A DNA stretch of 64,000 nt from Ornithinimicrobium cerasi (GTDB lineage Bacteria > Actinomycetota > Actinomycetes > Actinomycetales > Dermatophilaceae). Where the stretch lies: assembly GCF_003702705.1 (NCBI RefSeq), contig NZ_QZMN01000004.1, forward strand, positions 1 through 64,000, in the 5' to 3' direction. This document shows positions 1 through 9,632 of the stretch, one piece after another; within the stretch, counting starts at the first letter, position 1, and every line of letters starts with the position of its first letter. A program made the position numbers and the translations under genes. Below the pieces are notes generated by a model. That model ran no database searches. It worked only from the letters and a program-made list of their open reading frames with translations, and was not told where the DNA came from.

Positions 1-435
1 GCTGACGTCCTCGTCTTCCTGGCGGTCAGCTGCATCCCCAGCAGGCGGCTCCTCCAGATCTTCGCGGAGGCAGCCACTAACGGCCAGACGACCACCCCGA
101 CGCTGTGGCACAGCTCGGTGAGCGGGCTGACCGCCGCTCCCTCGGTCTGCTACCCCGTCGCCGGTGGGATCGACGCACTTCGTGCCGACCGCGACGACAC
201 GACCGATCCGGTCCCGGTCCCGGGACAGCGGTGGCGTCACTCCTTCGCGATGACGGCCCGCGACTGGCTGCTCGTGCTGCCTGCAGTCCACTCGGCCCAC
301 CCCTTCGGTATGGCGTCGTCCGCCGTCGAGGACGTCTTCACCACGAGCTCGGTACGCCTCCGCCAGGTGCCCGGCGCGACGGCATACCGGCGCCGCCCCC
401 ACCTGCGCGACCTCCCCGTTCCGGCCTCGGCCTGA
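1..435 (+). CDS. Hypothetical protein, C-terminal part (cut by window edge)
   Basis: The frame is open from the first base and ends in TGA at 433-435, leaving 144 residues; the start lies upstream of the window. G/C-rich third codon positions support real coding. I recognise no family. Visible are a short hydrophobic stretch near the left end (VFLAVSC), another around residues 85-92 (WLLVLPAV), and an Arg/Pro-rich end. No catalytic motif or lipobox is visible. A GGCATACC octamer at 381-388 falls on Ala-Tyr codons. Function unknown. Confidence 0.45.
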   Translation, partial: ADVLVFLAVSCIPSRRLLQIFAEAATNGQTTTPTLWHSSVSGLTAAPSVCYPVAGGIDALRADRDDTTDPVPVPGQRWRHSFAMTARDWLLVLPAVHSAHPFGMASSAVEDVFTTSSVRLRQVPGATAYRRRPHLRDLPVPASA

Positions 436-553
436 TGGCAGGCAGGAGTCACTTAATGGGTGAGGCGTGGGGTCACCTTCACCACCAGGGCAACCCCGAA
501 CAGGCTGGGAGTGACATGCCGACGATGACAGCTTGCGGAGGAGGGGAGCCGGC

Positions 554-853
554 ATGAGCGCTCAGCCCGTCTCCGTCGCCTCCCTGTGGGAGTGGCAGCA
601 GCACGGTCTCTGCCGGCAGCTCAGCCCTGAGGTGTTCTTCCACCCGGACGGCGAGCGGGGTCCGTCCCGCCGCTGGCGCGAGAACCGGGCGCTGGCGACC
701 TGCGCGCAGTGCCCGGTCCTGCAGCAGTGCCGGGAGCACGCGCTGCGGATGCAGGAGCCCTACGGCACCTGGGGCGGGATGACCGAGAGCGAGCGGCAGG
801 TCCTCCTGGCCGCCGGCAAGGCTCCTCGCCTGCAGGACAGCGACGCCGTCTAG
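554..853 (+). CDS. WhiB-family iron-sulfur transcription factor
   Basis: A 99-residue Wbl protein. The four cluster-binding cysteines are Cys20, Cys50, Cys53 and Cys59 (C...CxxCx5C), followed by the family turn GTWGG at 71-75 and a short basic tail. Wbl proteins bind a 4Fe-4S cluster and usually act with the primary sigma factor region 4. The ATG at 554 is chosen because GGAGGAGGGG lies 7 bases upstream; an earlier in-frame TTG would overlap that site. There is no AT-hook after the GTWGG turn, so it is not WhiB7-like. Which Wbl subfamily it belongs to cannot be decided by eye. It is probably monocistronic. Confidence 0.9.
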   Translation: MSAQPVSVASLWEWQQHGLCRQLSPEVFFHPDGERGPSRRWRENRALATCAQCPVLQQCREHALRMQEPYGTWGGMTESERQVLLAAGKAPRLQDSDAV

Positions 854-907
854 CAGTGCGTAGCCGGGCTCGTCCCCGCACCGTGGGGGGCTGGTGGAGG
901 GACGCCC

Positions 908-1531
908 CTAGGGCTCGTCCTGGGCGCAGATCCGGGCCATCTCCTCCAGGTAGTCGGACAACGGGGCAAGGCCCACCCGGGCGCGGGCGGCGTCCACCAC
1001 CGCCTCGTCGGCGATCGGGGTGGCCGGCTCCGGTCCGTCGGGCCCGCAACCGACCTGCGTGCCGTAGGTCTGTGCCCGGCCGCTGCCGACGGCGACACGG
1101 TCGGTGAGATAGGCGAGGTTCCCCGGTGAGGCGTCCCCGCGCTCGACGGCCTCACCGATCAGCTGCACCGCCCGGGCCTGGAACTCCGGGTCGTGGTCGG
1201 AGTGCTGGGCGATCGCCCAGGCGGCGTCCTCCCCGTCCTCACCGACCAGGGAGATGGTCGGCCATCCGTGCTCGGCCACGATCTGCTTGAGTCGCTCGGT
1301 GCGGTCGGCGTCGTCGAGCGGGCCGGCACCCAGCCGCTCCTCCTGGTCGGCCTCGAGCATGGCCATGAGCTCGTCGTGCAGCGCCTCGTCGAAGGCGACG
1401 GCCGGTGTCGAGGTCGTGGCGACGTCCGCGTCCACCCCGGCCGTCGACCCTCGACGGTCCTCGGTGCTGCCGCACCCAGCCAGCACGGCCACCAGCACCG
1501 TCGCGGTCACCGTCGTCGTCGCCGTACGCAT
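908..1531 (-). CDS. DUF6624 domain lipoprotein
   Basis: A 207-residue predicted lipoprotein. The first 20 residues form a signal sequence ending in the lipobox LAGC, with Cys20 as the lipidation site, followed by a Thr/Asp-rich linker. The body carries the GWPTISLVG and AWAIAQHSDH stretches and the LTDRVAVGSGRAQTYGTQ segment that I associate with DUF6624, a domain of unknown function. It would be anchored on the outer face of the membrane. It stands alone between whiB and the TPR gene. Role unknown. Confidence 0.75.
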   Translation of the reverse strand: MRTATTTVTATVLVAVLAGCGSTEDRRGSTAGVDADVATTSTPAVAFDEALHDELMAMLEADQEERLGAGPLDDADRTERLKQIVAEHGWPTISLVGEDGEDAAWAIAQHSDHDPEFQARAVQLIGEAVERGDASPGNLAYLTDRVAVGSGRAQTYGTQVGCGPDGPEPATPIADEAVVDAARARVGLAPLSDYLEEMARICAQDEP

Positions 1532-1704
1532 GAGATGCCCCTGCTGTGGACGCTCAGGGAGCGTCCGCGCCCCCGCCCGTTTGCCAGCTCGGGATCACGG
1601 GCACGGAGGAAGGCCCCGCCCACTCCGGTCACCCGCTCCATACGCCCACCCTGCCACGGTGGACGCTGCCCCGGGTCGTGCGCGACGCACCGTGTGGTGC
1701 CGGA

Positions 1705-2154
1705 CTAGCGGTTCCGGGCCTCCTGCACCCGCGACCTCAGGCGCTCCAGCCCACCCCGGACCATCGTCCCGTAGCCGTCGGTCGGGAGGACGTCCAGGAC
1801 CTGCAGGCCCACGGCGAGCTGCGCCTCGGCGTCGGCGACCCGACCCTGGCGCAGGTAGCCGTCCCCGAGGTTCAGATGCAGGCTGGGAGCCATGGCCGCG
1901 GCCGAGGTGATGCCCACGGGTGCGAGGTCCGCGTCGGCGACCTCCGCATGCTCCGTCAGGGCCGTCCGGTCCCAGCCCACCTCGTCGTCCAGCGTCGGTT
2001 GCAGATCGGCAAGGTAGTGGGCGATCACGCACCGCTGCGCGTGATCGCTCCCCTCCGTGGCCTCCCAGCAGGCGGTCAGGACCCGGAGCCCCTCCTCACG
2101 ATCCCCACCCAGGGCGAGCCCGACCGCCGCCACGACCTCGTCCCAGTCAGCCAT
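1705..2154 (-). CDS. Tetratricopeptide-repeat-like protein
   Basis: 149 residues starting MADWDEVVAAVG. Helical pairs with small residues at regular spacing (for example LNLGDGYLRQGRVADAEAQL near residues 97-116) look like one or two TPR units in the C-terminal half; TPRs are protein-interaction scaffolds. The ATG at 2154 is 5 bases after the trxA stop, so the two are probably co-transcribed and translationally coupled. The same frame stays open further upstream, but that part is a shadow of trxA. Partner unknown. Confidence 0.65.
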   Translation of the reverse strand: MADWDEVVAAVGLALGGDREEGLRVLTACWEATEGSDHAQRCVIAHYLADLQPTLDDEVGWDRTALTEHAEVADADLAPVGITSAAAMAPSLHLNLGDGYLRQGRVADAEAQLAVGLQVLDVLPTDGYGTMVRGGLERLRSRVQEARNR

Positions 2155-2159
2155 GTCGC

Positions 2160-2540
2160 TCAGGCGCGGGACTGGGCCCCGTCCTGGGTCTCGGCCATCT
2201 TGGCGCGCACCTCGTCCATGTCGAGGGCCTTGACCTGGGAGATGACGGAGTCCAGGTCGCGGGCCGGGAGCGCGCCGGACTGGCGAAAGACGAGCACGCC
2301 CTCCTTGAAGGCCATGATCGTGGGGATCGACGTGATCCCGGCGCCCGCGGCGAGCGCCTGCTGGTCCTCGGTGTCGACCTTGCCGAAGACGACGTCGGGG
2401 TGGGCCCCGGCCGCCTTGTCGTAGACGGGCGCGAACATCTTGCAGGGACCGCACCAGGCGGCCCACCAGTCGACGAGGACGATGTCGTTGCCGGTCACCG
2501 TCTGCTCGAAGCTGTCGGTCGTCAGGTTCACAGTGCTCAT
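2160..2540 (-). CDS. trxA: Thioredoxin
   Basis: 126 residues with the redox centre WCGPCK (Cys30, Cys33) and the cis-proline loop SIPTIM. It is the cytosolic dithiol reductant for ribonucleotide reductase, peroxiredoxins and others, recharged by thioredoxin reductase. The extra 15-20 residues at the C-terminus (MDEVRAKMAETQ) go beyond the minimal thioredoxin fold. The ATG at 2540 is divergent from malic enzyme (start 2602) across 61 bases. No clear Shine-Dalgarno precedes it on the minus strand. It is followed directly by the TPR-like gene. Confidence 0.93.
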   Translation of the reverse strand: MSTVNLTTDSFEQTVTGNDIVLVDWWAAWCGPCKMFAPVYDKAAGAHPDVVFGKVDTEDQQALAAGAGITSIPTIMAFKEGVLVFRQSGALPARDLDSVISQVKALDMDEVRAKMAETQDGAQSRA

Positions 2541-2601
2541 GGGGGCGTCAACGCGAGGAGGTGGTCGGGTCATTCCGGCCGATGCCGGACAATAACTCGC
2601 C

Positions 2602-4020
2602 ATGAGCCCCGTGCCGTCCGTGTCCAACTCGATCACCGTCCGGCTCGAGCTGCCCGCGCGGGTGACGGCGGTGAGCGAGATCACCACCGCGGTCTCGGAC
2701 GTCGGGGGCATGGTGACAGCGGTCGACATCAGCGAGTCGGGCACCGAGCGCCTGCAGGCCGACCTCACCATCGCCACCCACGGGACCGGTCACGCGGCGC
2801 AGGTCGTCGAGGCGGTGGCCGAGGTCGACGGCGTCGAGATCGGGCGCGTCAGCGACCGCACCTTCCTCGCCCACCTGGGCGGCAAGCTCGAGGTGCGCTC
2901 CAAGCTGCCCATCCGCAACAGGGACGACCTGTCGCTCGTCTACACCCCCGGCGTGGCCAAGATCTGCCAGGCGATCGCCGAGAACCCGGCCGACGCCCGC
3001 AGCCTCACCATCAAGCGCAACACGGTCGCGGTCGTCACCGACGGCTCAGCCGTCCTCGGCCTGGGCAACATCGGGCCTCTCGCGGCGCTGCCGGTCATGG
3101 AGGGCAAGGCGGCCCTCTTCAAGCGGTTCGCCGACATCGACGCCTTCCCCATCTGCCTGGACGCCCACGACGCCGACGAGATCGTGCGCATCGTCAAGGC
3201 GCTCGCGCCGGGCTTCGCCGGCATCAACCTGGAGGACATCTCCGCCCCTCGCTGCTTCTACATCGAGGCCCGGCTGCGCGACGAGCTGGACATCCCCGTC
3301 TTCCACGACGACCAGCACGGCACCGCCATCGTGGCCCTCGCCGCGCTGAAGAACGCCCTGCGTGTCGTCGACAAGGACATCGCCGGGGTCAGGATCGTCA
3401 TGTCCGGTGCGGGCGCCGCAGGCTCGGCGATCATCCGCCTCCTGCTGCGTGCGGGGGCCAAGGACGTCGTCGTCGCCGACATCGACGGGGTCATCCACGC
3501 CCGACGCCCGGACGTGGCGAGGGGCGACAACGGCAACCTCGCCTGGATCGCCAGCCAGACCAACCTGGCGATGGAAACCGGAACGCTCACGGACGCCCTC
3601 GTCGGGGCGGACGTCTTCATCGGGGTCTCGGCCGGCAACATCCTCACCGGCGACGACATCGCGCGGATGAACGAGGACGCGATCGTCTTCGCGATGGCGA
3701 ACCCGGTCCCTGAGGTGGACCCCGTCGAGGCCGGCCGGCACGCCACCGTGGTCGCGACCGGTCGCAGCGACTTCGCCAACCAGATCAACAACGTCCTGGT
3801 CTTCCCGGGGGTGTTCCGCGGTCTCCTCGACGCCCAGAGCGACCACATCGACGACGAGATGCTGCTCGCCGCGGCCTCGGCGCTCGCCGACGTCGTGCGG
3901 GACGAGGAGCTGAACCCCACCTACATCATCCCCAGCGTCTTCAACCCCGAGGCCACCAAGGCGGTCGCCCGCGCGGTCGAGACGGCGGCCCGGGCCCGCC
4001 TGGCAGGGCCGCAGTCCTGA
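2602..4020 (+). CDS. NAD-dependent malic enzyme with N-terminal ACT-like domain
   Basis: 472 residues. The first about 85 residues look like an ACT regulatory domain (VRLELPARVTAVSEITTAV). The malic enzyme N-domain follows, with SLVYTPGVAKICQAI, TDGSAVLGLGNIGP and the metal-binding segment INLEDISAPRCF, then FHDDQHGTAIV and the NAD Rossmann motif GAGAAGSA. It decarboxylates malate to pyruvate. The malate made by the glyoxylate shunt further along this window is a possible substrate, so it can serve gluconeogenic balance. NAD rather than NADP preference is from family resemblance. The VanZ-like frame begins at its stop codon. Confidence 0.93.
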   Translation: MSPVPSVSNSITVRLELPARVTAVSEITTAVSDVGGMVTAVDISESGTERLQADLTIATHGTGHAAQVVEAVAEVDGVEIGRVSDRTFLAHLGGKLEVRSKLPIRNRDDLSLVYTPGVAKICQAIAENPADARSLTIKRNTVAVVTDGSAVLGLGNIGPLAALPVMEGKAALFKRFADIDAFPICLDAHDADEIVRIVKALAPGFAGINLEDISAPRCFYIEARLRDELDIPVFHDDQHGTAIVALAALKNALRVVDKDIAGVRIVMSGAGAAGSAIIRLLLRAGAKDVVVADIDGVIHARRPDVARGDNGNLAWIASQTNLAMETGTLTDALVGADVFIGVSAGNILTGDDIARMNEDAIVFAMANPVPEVDPVEAGRHATVVATGRSDFANQINNVLVFPGVFRGLLDAQSDHIDDEMLLAAASALADVVRDEELNPTYIIPSVFNPEATKAVARAVETAARARLAGPQS

Positions 4021-4415
4021 CCGCACCGGCACCGGCACCGGCATCTGCCTCGGGCCGGGCACTGCGCACCCTCGGCTGGGTCGTCCTCGTCGCGCTCCTC
4101 GTCGTCCAGGTCAGGGGCCTGTATGCCGCGGCCGTACCGGGCCTCGGCGGCGTCCCGGGGCTCGACAAGGTGGGTCACCTGCTGGTCTTCGCGCTGCCGG
4201 CGGCCGTGGCGAGATGGCTGGGTGCGCGGTGGGTGCTGGTCCTGCTGGTCGCCCACGCCCTGGTCAGCGAACCCCTGCAGGGGTGGCTGGTCCCCACGCG
4301 ACAGCCTGATCCGCTCGACGCGGTGGCCGACCTCGTGGGGATCGCCGCGGGGATCCTCCTCGCGCGGACGCTCCGAGGTGCGGGGGAGCGCGCGTCCGGC
4401 AAGATGGACCGGTGA
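4017..4415 (+). CDS. VanZ-like membrane protein (possible CTG start)
   Basis: If read from CTG at 4017, which overlaps the malic enzyme stop as CTGA, the frame gives 132 residues. There is a first membrane helix (LGWVVLVALLVVQ), then GLDKVGHLLVFALPAAVARWLG, a second hydrophobic segment, SEPLQGWLV, RQPDPLDAVADLVG and a last helix. These are VanZ-family landmarks. Nothing upstream in the local frame offers ATG, GTG or TTG; the first such codon (GTG at 4170) would remove the first helix and most of the first motif. Start choice is therefore uncertain. VanZ-like proteins are linked to envelope and glycopeptide tolerance, but this one's function is unknown. Confidence 0.7.
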   Translation: MTAPAPAPASASGRALRTLGWVVLVALLVVQVRGLYAAAVPGLGGVPGLDKVGHLLVFALPAAVARWLGARWVLVLLVAHALVSEPLQGWLVPTRQPDPLDAVADLVGIAAGILLARTLRGAGERASGKMDR

Positions 4416-4433
4416 GGGACGGAGGGCCTCTGG

Positions 4434-4991
4434 ATGGAGTTGACGACCGGCCAGCTGCTCGTGGCGACCCCGTTGACGGGTGACGCCTTCGAGCGCAGCG
4501 TCGTGCTGGTGCTGCACCACGACGAGGACGGGGCCCACGGGCTCATCCTCAACCAGCCCCTGGACGCCACGGTCGACGCGGTCCTGCCGCAGTGGCAGCC
4601 GTTCGTCACCGACCCCGGAGTGCTGTTCCGCGGGGGTCCTGTCGGCACCGACACCGCGATGGGCCTCGTCAGCGTGCCCGGCCACGACCCCTCCGACCCG
4701 CCCCTGGGCACCCAGCTGCTCTTCGGGGGCATCGGCCTGGTCGACCTGGACGCCCCGGCACCCCTGGTGGTCCCCGAGCTCGCGGCCTTCCGCATCTACA
4801 TCGGCTACGCCGGATGGGGGGCGGGCCAGCTGGACGGGGAGATCCGGCGGGGCGCCTGGTACGTGGTCAGCCGCGAGGCCGGTGACGCGTTCCACGACGA
4901 CACCCGCGACCTGTGGCGGGACGTCCTGATCCGGCAGCGCTCGTCGTTGTCCCTCGTGACCACCTTCAGCGAGAACCCCGAGCTCAACTGA
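4434..4991 (+). CDS. YqgE/AlgH family protein (DUF179)
   Basis: 185 residues. Family hallmarks are LTTGQLLVATP at the start, VVLVLHHDEDGAHGLILNQP, FRGGPV near residue 66, and IGYAGWGAGQLDGEI followed by GAWYVV. YqgE/AlgH proteins are widespread and of unsettled function; AlgH has been described as a regulator in Pseudomonas. GGACGGAGGG precedes the ATG by a few bases, a usable ribosome site. It follows the VanZ-like gene by 18 bases, so it may share the malic-enzyme transcript. Confidence 0.9.
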   Translation: MELTTGQLLVATPLTGDAFERSVVLVLHHDEDGAHGLILNQPLDATVDAVLPQWQPFVTDPGVLFRGGPVGTDTAMGLVSVPGHDPSDPPLGTQLLFGGIGLVDLDAPAPLVVPELAAFRIYIGYAGWGAGQLDGEIRRGAWYVVSREAGDAFHDDTRDLWRDVLIRQRSSLSLVTTFSENPELN

Positions 4992-5049
4992 GCCTCGGCC
5001 CGCCTGGCCACCCTTGACACGGCCGGACGCCTGGGCCAGCCTCGTCCGG

Positions 5050-5490
5050 ATGGCGCTCGACGTCTTCCCGATCGTGAACTGCTCGCACCTGGCCCTGACG
5101 CGGGACTGGTACCGCCGGGTGCTCTCCGCGGAGGTCGACTACCAGTTCCCGGACGTGGGCGAGCCGCAGTTCCTCACGCTGCGGATCGGCTCGGGCCAGC
5201 TGGGTCTTGGCGACGGCACCGTTCCGGCGCTGCACGGAAGCGCGCCGCTGCCCGCCACCGGCCACGCCGTCGACATCTGCCTCTACGTGGCCGACCTCGA
5301 CCTCGTCACGTCCGAGGCCGGCGCTGACGTCGCCGTCGCGCCTCTCGACACGCCCTGGGGCGAGCGTGTGGCCTACCTCCGTGACCCGGAGGGCACGATG
5401 CTGCTGGTGATCCAGGACCCGGCGCCCGGGCCCGAGCCCGCGCCGACGACGCTCGCTCAGCCCTCGCCGGAGCCCCCGCCACCGTCCTGA
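5050..5490 (+). CDS. VOC/glyoxalase-like protein
   Basis: 146 residues with one VOC half-fold pair: DVFPIVNCSHLALTRDWY at the start, DICLYVADLD in the middle, and a second strand-helix unit ending RDPEGTMLLVI. The Pro-rich tail is likely disordered. Typical metal ligands are not obvious (Asn replaces the usual first His), so enzymatic activity is uncertain. ATG at 5050 is preferred over an upstream TTG at 5014. Its last 34 bases overlap the 3' end of the convergent DUF3039 gene. Confidence 0.7.
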   Translation: MALDVFPIVNCSHLALTRDWYRRVLSAEVDYQFPDVGEPQFLTLRIGSGQLGLGDGTVPALHGSAPLPATGHAVDICLYVADLDLVTSEAGADVAVAPLDTPWGERVAYLRDPEGTMLLVIQDPAPGPEPAPTTLAQPSPEPPPPS

Positions 5491-5783
5491 GGCGCGCGAA
5501 GGCCCTCGTAGATCTCCTTGCACATGGGGCAGACCGGGAACTTCTGCGGGTCACGCCCCGGGATCCACACCTTGCCGCAGAGGGCGATCACCGGCGCTCC
5601 GCTGAGCGCGCTCTCCAGGATCTTCTCCTTGCGCACGTAGTGCGAGAAGCGCTCGTGGTCGCCCGGTTCGGACAGGTCCGCACCGGTCCTGGTGTCGGTC
5701 CGCTCCAGGAGCGCCGTCTGGGTCTGGGGGCTGCTCGGGGCCTCCGGCGCGTCGAGCGGCTGGTCGGACATGCGCGCGGTCAT
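5457..5783 (-). CDS. DUF3039 zinc-ribbon-like protein
   Basis: 108 residues. The conserved part is HERFSHYVRKEKI, then ALCGKVWIPGRDPQKFPVCP and CKEIYEGL. Cys in ALCGK and CPMC suggest a zinc site. The Gly-rich C-terminal tail lies in the overlap with the VOC gene. DUF3039 is an actinobacterial core family of unknown role, often next to this type of helicase, which here is divergent. The start is ATG at 5783 with a TANNNT box six bases away, suggesting a leaderless mRNA. Confidence 0.88.
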   Translation of the reverse strand: MTARMSDQPLDAPEAPSSPQTQTALLERTDTRTGADLSEPGDHERFSHYVRKEKILESALSGAPVIALCGKVWIPGRDPQKFPVCPMCKEIYEGLRAPQDGGGGSGEG

Positions 5784-5789
5784 GCGCCC

Positions 5790-5795
5790 AGTCTA
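5790..5795 (-). promoter_or_regulatory. -10 box TAGACT of DUF3039 gene (leaderless type)
   Basis: On the minus strand TAGACT is followed by six bases and then the ATG at 5783. That spacing puts transcription start at or next to the start codon. No Shine-Dalgarno is visible. Confidence 0.5.
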
Positions 5796-5907
5796 GGGCT
5801 GGGTCGCGGGCGGGGCCGGACACGCCATACCACGCGGTGGGGACCCCGCCCGGCGCGTCCGGCGCCGGGTGAGTCGTGCCTGGAAAGCACCTACAGTGGG
5901 CGGCGCC

Positions 5908-7659
5908 ATGTCGACCTCCGCCGCCTCGCACCTGCCTCCCGCCTATCCCGGACGGGCCGCCTGGGGCACCGCCAACAAGCTGCGCGCGTGGCAGGCGGCC
6001 GCGCTGGAGCGCTACCTCGAGGAGCGGCCACGCGACTTCCTCGCGGTCGCCACCCCGGGGGCGGGCAAGACGACCTTCGCCCTGCGGGTCGCGACCGAGC
6101 TGCTCGACCGGGGCGAGGTCCAGCGCATCACCGTCGTCGCCCCCACCGAGCACCTCAAGGTGCAGTGGGCCGAGGCGGCGGCCAAGGTCGGCATCCGGAT
6201 CGACCCACGGTTCGCGAACGCCCAGGGCCGGCACGGCCGGGACTACGACGGCATCGCGTTGACCTATGCCGGGGTGGCGAGCAAGCCGCTCCTGCACCGC
6301 GCCCGCACCGAGGCCGCCCGCACCCTCGTCATCCTCGACGAGGTGCACCACGGGGGGGACGCCCTCTCCTGGGGGGAGGCGGTCCGCGACGCCTTCGAGC
6401 CGGCGACGCGCCGCCTCGCCCTCACGGGCACGCCCTTCCGCTCCGACACCGCAGCCATCCCCTTCGTCCGCTACGAGATGGACCACGAGGGAATCCTGCG
6501 CTCGCGCGCCGACTACACCTACGGCTACGCCGACGCGCTGCGGGACGGCGTCGTGCGCCCGGTGATCTTCCTCTCCTACGGCGGCACGATGCGCTGGCGG
6601 ACGAAGGTCGGTGACGAGCTCGAGGCGCGGCTGGGGGAGGCGATCACCCAGGACATGACCAAGCAGGCCTGGCGGACCGCGCTCGACCCCGCCGGCGACT
6701 GGGTGCCCTCCGTCCTGCGCGCCGCCGACAAGAGGCTCACCGAGGTCCGCCGGCACGTCGAGGACGCCGGGGGGCTCGTCATCGCCAGCGACCAGACGTC
6801 CGCCCGGGCCTACGCCCGCCAGCTGCTGGAGATCACCGGGGAGCGCCCCACGGTCGTCCTCTCCGACGACGCGGGGGCGTCCTCCCGGATCGAGGAGTAT
6901 GCCGAGGGCTCCTCCCGCTGGATGGTCGCCGTCCGCATGGTGTCGGAGGGCGTCGACGTGCCCCGCCTGTGCGTGGGTGTCTACGCCACCTCCACCTCCA
7001 CCCCCCTCTTCTTCGCCCAGGCCGTGGGCCGCTTCGTGCGGGCCCGGCGCCGGGGTGAGACCGCCTCGGTGTTCCTGCCGAACGTGCCGCTGCTGCTGGG
7101 GCACGCGGGGTCCATGGAGGTCGAGCGCGACCACGCGCTGAGCCGCCCCCGCGACGAGGACGGCGAACAGCTCTGGTCCGAGGAGGAGGGACTGCTCGCC
7201 GCGGCCGGCACCGACGCGTCAGCCTCGGGCGAGCTGCTGGGCAGCTTCGAGGCGCTCCACTCCGCCGCCGAGCTCGACCACGTGCTCTTCGACGCCGAGC
7301 AGTTCGGGCTGGGCGGGCTGCCCGGGTCGCAGGACGAGGAGGAGTACCTCGGCCTGCCGGGGCTGCTCGAGCCGGACCAGGTCGCCTCCGTCCTGCGCGA
7401 CCGTCAGCAGAAGCAGACCCGTCGTGGCGGCGGGCGCGAGCGCGCCGAGGCCGTGTCCGCGCACCGCGCGCTCGCCGAGCACCGCAAGGAGCTCAACAAG
7501 CTCGTCTCGGCCTACGCGCAGAAGATGGGCCAGCCGCACGCCGTCGTCCACGCCGAGCTGCGCCGGGAGTGCGGGGGGCCCGAGCTCGCCACCGCGACGA
7601 GCGAGCAGGTGCAGGCCAGGGTCCAGCGGATCCGCAACTGGTTCGTGGGGCGCCGCTGA
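5908..7659 (+). CDS. Superfamily 2 DEAD/DEAH-box helicase
   Basis: 583 residues. Helicase motif I is ATPGAGKTT (Lys54), motif II is DEVHHGG and motif III-like is LTGTPFR in the first RecA domain. The second domain has SEGVDVPRLCVGVYATST and QAVGRFVRARR (motifs V and VI). It resembles the ResIII/RAD25-like helicases of actinobacteria, an ATP-driven DNA or RNA remodelling enzyme of unknown target. TACAGT lies 10 bases before the ATG, so the leader would be very short. It is divergent from DUF3039. Confidence 0.9.
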   Translation: MSTSAASHLPPAYPGRAAWGTANKLRAWQAAALERYLEERPRDFLAVATPGAGKTTFALRVATELLDRGEVQRITVVAPTEHLKVQWAEAAAKVGIRIDPRFANAQGRHGRDYDGIALTYAGVASKPLLHRARTEAARTLVILDEVHHGGDALSWGEAVRDAFEPATRRLALTGTPFRSDTAAIPFVRYEMDHEGILRSRADYTYGYADALRDGVVRPVIFLSYGGTMRWRTKVGDELEARLGEAITQDMTKQAWRTALDPAGDWVPSVLRAADKRLTEVRRHVEDAGGLVIASDQTSARAYARQLLEITGERPTVVLSDDAGASSRIEEYAEGSSRWMVAVRMVSEGVDVPRLCVGVYATSTSTPLFFAQAVGRFVRARRRGETASVFLPNVPLLLGHAGSMEVERDHALSRPRDEDGEQLWSEEEGLLAAAGTDASASGELLGSFEALHSAAELDHVLFDAEQFGLGGLPGSQDEEEYLGLPGLLEPDQVASVLRDRQQKQTRRGGGRERAEAVSAHRALAEHRKELNKLVSAYAQKMGQPHAVVHAELRRECGGPELATATSEQVQARVQRIRNWFVGRR

Positions 7660-9507
<1,848 letters not shown>

Positions 9508-9530
9508 GGCGCACCGGCGTCCCGTGACGG

Positions 9531-9566
9531 CGAGCGGCATACCCCGGGGGAGGGGTATGCCGCTCG
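9531..9566 (+). terminator. Hairpin from inverted GGCATACC/GGTATGCC pair
   Basis: Arm CGAGCGGCATACCCC (9531-9545) and its exact complement at 9552-9566 form a 15-bp stem with a 6-base loop, 23 bases after the hppD stop. No T-run follows. The core of each arm is the octamer that recurs through the window. It probably ends or protects the hppD transcript. Confidence 0.7.
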
Positions 9567-9632
9567 CGGCGCCTGCGCACCCACGCGCGCCGGGTGCCGA
9601 CGACAGGCGCCCGGCATGGCAGGGTGTGCCGT

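Noticed and set aside
554-853. WhiB7 antibiotic-response regulator
   Set aside because: The AT-hook that follows the GTWGG turn in WhiB7 is not present.
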